Positions 7,099 to 9,006 of a stretch of 9,006 nucleotides of DNA are shown here, one piece after another. The stretch is from Lentisphaeria bacterium. Its GTDB lineage: Bacteria > Verrucomicrobiota > Lentisphaeria > Oligosphaerales > Oligosphaeraceae. The DNA is taken from contig JAEEXV010000187.1 in the NCBI GenBank assembly GCA_016287975.1, forward strand, positions 1-9,006. Direction: 5' to 3'. Each line of letters begins with the position of its first letter. Within the stretch, counting starts at the first letter, position 1. A program made the translations under genes and the position numbers. The notes under the pieces are model-generated. The model had not been told where the DNA came from, did not search any database, and saw only the letters and a list, made by a program, of their open reading frames with translations.

Positions 7099-8967
7099 AT
7101 GAACCGCCTCATCGCCATCCTGCTCTTCGCGTCGCTGCTGGCCATCGCGGCGCCGCCGCCCTTCCTCGGCTACGTCTACCCCGCTGGAGGCCAGCGCGGC
7201 ACCACGCTGTGGGTGCTGGTCGGCGGACAGCGCATGAGCCCGCGCTGCGCCATCATCAGCAGCAACCCTGGCATCACGCTGAAGGCCGTGCATCCCGTGC
7301 CAGGCGGCATCTCCGTCAACATCCCGCAGGTGCAGCGCAAGTGGCTGGTCCAATGGTTCAAGGGCATCGCCAACGGCGATTCGACGCCCCCCCCGCGCCC
7401 CGAACTCAACGAGGACCAGGCCGCCGAATGGCGCGCGAACGTCTGGATGGACCACCTCGACACCCTCACCGAATGGGAACGCTCCATCGTCGCCCACGAC
7501 ATCACCATCCGCCCCAACGCCCTCCAGGCCACGCCGTCCCTCAACCAGCGCATGCTCCTCCAGTTCGAAATCCTCCCTGGCGCGCCGCTGGGCCGCAGCA
7601 CCATCCGCCTCGCGGGCCCCACTGGCATCTCCAATGAACGCATCTTCTACGTCGACGACGCCCCGCAACTCCAGGAACCCCACTACGCCCCGCCGTTCCT
7701 GAAGCGCGCCCCCTATCCCGACATCACCGACCTCCCCGCCGTCGTCAACGGCCAGATCCTCCCTGGCGAAGCCGACGCCTACAACATCGACCTCAAAGGC
7801 GGCACCCCCTACACCTTCGCCGTCTGCGCCAGCGAACTCTCCCCCTATCTCGGCGACACCGTCCCAGGGCATTTCCAGCCCATCATCCGAATCCTCAACG
7901 CCCGCGGCCGCGAAGTCGCCTTCGCCGACGACGCCTACCACCGCCCCGACCCCATCCTCCACTTCACCCCGAAGGCCTCTGGACGATACCGCCTCGTCAT
8001 CACCGACGCCCTCGCGCGCGGCCGCGCCGACTTCGTCTACCGCGTCTCCTGCACCCCAGGCACCATCCCCTACGCGCCCTTCTACAACTTCGCCGACTAC
8101 CTCCCCGCCCCGCGCCAGCACCTCGCCACCGACCTGGGCGACACCCCCTTCCCGACCGATGCCGCCACCGACATCCGCGGCGTCCTCGAAAAGGCCCCTG
8201 CCTCCGAATTCCGCTTCCAGGCCACGGCAGGACAGCGCCTGGTCTGCGAGGTCTTCGCGCGGCGAATGGATTCCCCGCTTGATTCCGTGCTCGCCATCTT
8301 CGGCCCCGACGGCAAGAAACTCGCCGAAAACGACGATCCCCCGCCCCCCAAACTGAACCTCGACCGCTGCCGCCAGCACATCGATTCCTGCCTCGCCTTC
8401 ACCGCCCCCGCCGACGGCATCTACACCATCCGCCTCTTCGACCGCACTGGAACCCACGGCCCCGACCACCGCTATATCCTCCAGGTGCGCCCGCCCACGC
8501 CCGCCGCCTTCGTCTTCACCTCCATCTCCGCCCCCAATCTCGACAAGGGAAACACCATCACCTTCACCTTCCACGCCCTCCGCAAGGACGGCTGCAAGGC
8601 CCCCATCACCCTCGTCTGCCCAGGTCTCACCTCCGACAAGCCCGCCGTCATCCCCGCCGACAAGGACGAGGCCACCCTGACCTTCCGCGCCCCCTTCCGC
8701 TACCGACGCTACCCCGTCTGGACTCCCCTCCCCTTCACCGCCTCCTGCCCGAACCCCAAAGGCGGCACCGCCATCGCCGTCCCCGTCATCCCCGCCGACG
8801 AAGCCATGCAGGCATTCGCCTACACCCACCTCGTCGCCGCCCGCCAGATCCTCGCCCCCGCCGATATCGCACCCCCGCGCCCACGTCCGCAACCGCAACG
8901 CCTCGCCAAGCCCGCCGCCGCCCCCGCCAAGCCCGCCGCCGCGCCCGCGACCTCCTCGCCCGCATGA
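7099..8967 (+). CDS. Secreted protein with two pre-peptidase C-terminal (PPC) domains
   Basis: 622 residues. A Sec signal peptide (1-18, hydrophobic LIAILLFASLLAIA) is followed by an IPT/TIG-like strand pattern (PAGGQRGTTLWVLVGGQ, 28-44). Two PPC-type beta-sandwich domains follow: about 216-316 (VNGQILPGEADAYNIDLKGG through GRYRLVITD) and about 358-463 (RGVLEKAPASEFRFQATAGQ through DGIYTIRLFD). A C-terminal beta-rich part (465-590) ends in MQAFAYTHLVAARQILA, a typical ending of these proteins. PPC domains are non-catalytic and often attached to secreted hydrolases, so a substrate- or partner-binding role is likely. After residue 590 comes an unusual Pro/Ala/Lys tail with two KPAAAPA repeats. 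The start lies 10 nt after the DUF1501 stop with no Shine-Dalgarno sequence; the stop overlaps the GH3 start as ATGA. The family grouping with DUF1549 and DUF1501 is well known in PVC genomes; the precise function is not. Confidence 0.85.
   Translation: MNRLIAILLFASLLAIAAPPPFLGYVYPAGGQRGTTLWVLVGGQRMSPRCAIISSNPGITLKAVHPVPGGISVNIPQVQRKWLVQWFKGIANGDSTPPPRPELNEDQAAEWRANVWMDHLDTLTEWERSIVAHDITIRPNALQATPSLNQRMLLQFEILPGAPLGRSTIRLAGPTGISNERIFYVDDAPQLQEPHYAPPFLKRAPYPDITDLPAVVNGQILPGEADAYNIDLKGGTPYTFAVCASELSPYLGDTVPGHFQPIIRILNARGREVAFADDAYHRPDPILHFTPKASGRYRLVITDALARGRADFVYRVSCTPGTIPYAPFYNFADYLPAPRQHLATDLGDTPFPTDAATDIRGVLEKAPASEFRFQATAGQRLVCEVFARRMDSPLDSVLAIFGPDGKKLAENDDPPPPKLNLDRCRQHIDSCLAFTAPADGIYTIRLFDRTGTHGPDHRYILQVRPPTPAAFVFTSISAPNLDKGNTITFTFHALRKDGCKAPITLVCPGLTSDKPAVIPADKDEATLTFRAPFRYRRYPVWTPLPFTASCPNPKGGTAIAVPVIPADEAMQAFAYTHLVAARQILAPADIAPPRPRPQPQRLAKPAAAPAKPAAAPATSSPA
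8908..8949 (+). repeat. 21-bp direct repeat encoding KPAAAPA twice
   Basis: Two adjacent 21-nt units (8908-8928 and 8929-8949) differ at two positions, both synonymous third bases. In the PPC frame they encode KPAAAPA-KPAAAPA, a flexible linker-like sequence. In the -1 frame, which joins the GH3 coding frame, they read mostly Arg (RQARRRP-type). The change pattern and sensible linker composition show that the PPC frame is the translated one here. Confidence 0.7.
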
Positions 8968-9006
8968 CGCTCGAGGAGAAGGCCGAGCAGCTCTGCCAGG
9001 ACACGA
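8964..9006 (+). CDS. Glycoside hydrolase family 3 enzyme (5' end only)
   Basis: Fourteen codons are visible before the window ends, reading MTLEEKAEQLCQDT. MTLEEK-x-x-QL is the signature at the N-terminal edge of the GH3 catalytic barrel (beta-glucosidases, beta-xylosidases, N-acetylglucosaminidases). The ATG overlaps the PPC stop as ATGA, suggesting translational re-initiation. The frame also reads RDLLAR just upstream of the ATG, matching the conserved helix before MTLEEK in the family, yet no ATG, GTG or TTG is found upstream in that frame through at least 8800. So either the enzyme is slightly N-truncated and has no signal peptide, or the true product is joined to the PPC protein by a frameshift. 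Specificity cannot be judged from this fragment. Confidence 0.75.
   Translation, partial: MTLEEKAEQLCQDT

Noticed and set aside
7033..8898. A 621-codon minus-strand open frame opposite the PPC gene
   Set aside because: It has the same Gly/Val/Asp/Glu-rich antisense composition, no recognisable motif, and it lies opposite a well-supported secreted protein.
1..9006. CRISPR arrays, tRNA or rRNA genes, insertion-sequence ends, prophage genes
   Set aside because: I looked for regularly spaced repeats, cloverleaf-like segments, transposase motifs and terminal inverted repeats with target duplications, and saw none. Nearly all of the window is covered by the six genes and the GH3 fragment.

Overview
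This is a GC-rich window (about two thirds G+C by eye) from what looks like a bacterium of the PVC superphylum (Planctomycetota, Verrucomicrobiota, Lentisphaerota or Kiritimatiellota). The evidence is the gene trio DUF1549/DUF1553, DUF1501 and pre-peptidase C-terminal (PPC) domain protein, in that order. This set is typical of those phyla and rare elsewhere. The exact phylum cannot be read from the sequence.

Layout: positions 1-242 are non-coding and hold GC-rich hairpins. A two-gene minus-strand unit follows: a LacI-family repressor (2173 to 1166) and a nitrilase-superfamily amidohydrolase (1184 to 243). They overlap by 19 nt, and both starts have good Shine-Dalgarno sequences. A 164-nt divergent regulatory region (2174-2337) separates them from a plus-strand series: a large sugar-transporter-like MFS protein (2338-4236), a secreted DUF1549/DUF1553 protein (best start 4306, to 5772), a Tat-exported DUF1501 protein (5775-7088), a secreted two-PPC-domain protein (7099-8967), and the first codons of a glycoside hydrolase family 3 enzyme running off the edge (8964-9006).

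Taken together, this reads as a carbohydrate-use locus. A LacI repressor with a divergent transporter is a standard sugar-responsive arrangement. The DUF1549/DUF1501/PPC trio is probably exported and may handle a polymer or sulfated substrate outside the cytoplasm. The GH3 enzyme would release monosaccharides. This is inference: the substrate is unknown and the trio has no settled biochemical role.

The most unusual points are: (1) near-absence of the tetranucleotide CCGG (5 found by eye), with synonymous codons chosen so as not to form it; (2) a compact DUF1549 protein in which the usual CxxCH haem motif is missing; (3) GH3 homology that continues in frame upstream of the only ATG, inside the Ala/Pro-rich tail of the PPC gene, suggesting a frameshifted or once-fused arrangement; (4) an MFS protein with about four extra C-terminal membrane helices; (5) TTCNGAA palindromes in both plus-strand leader regions.
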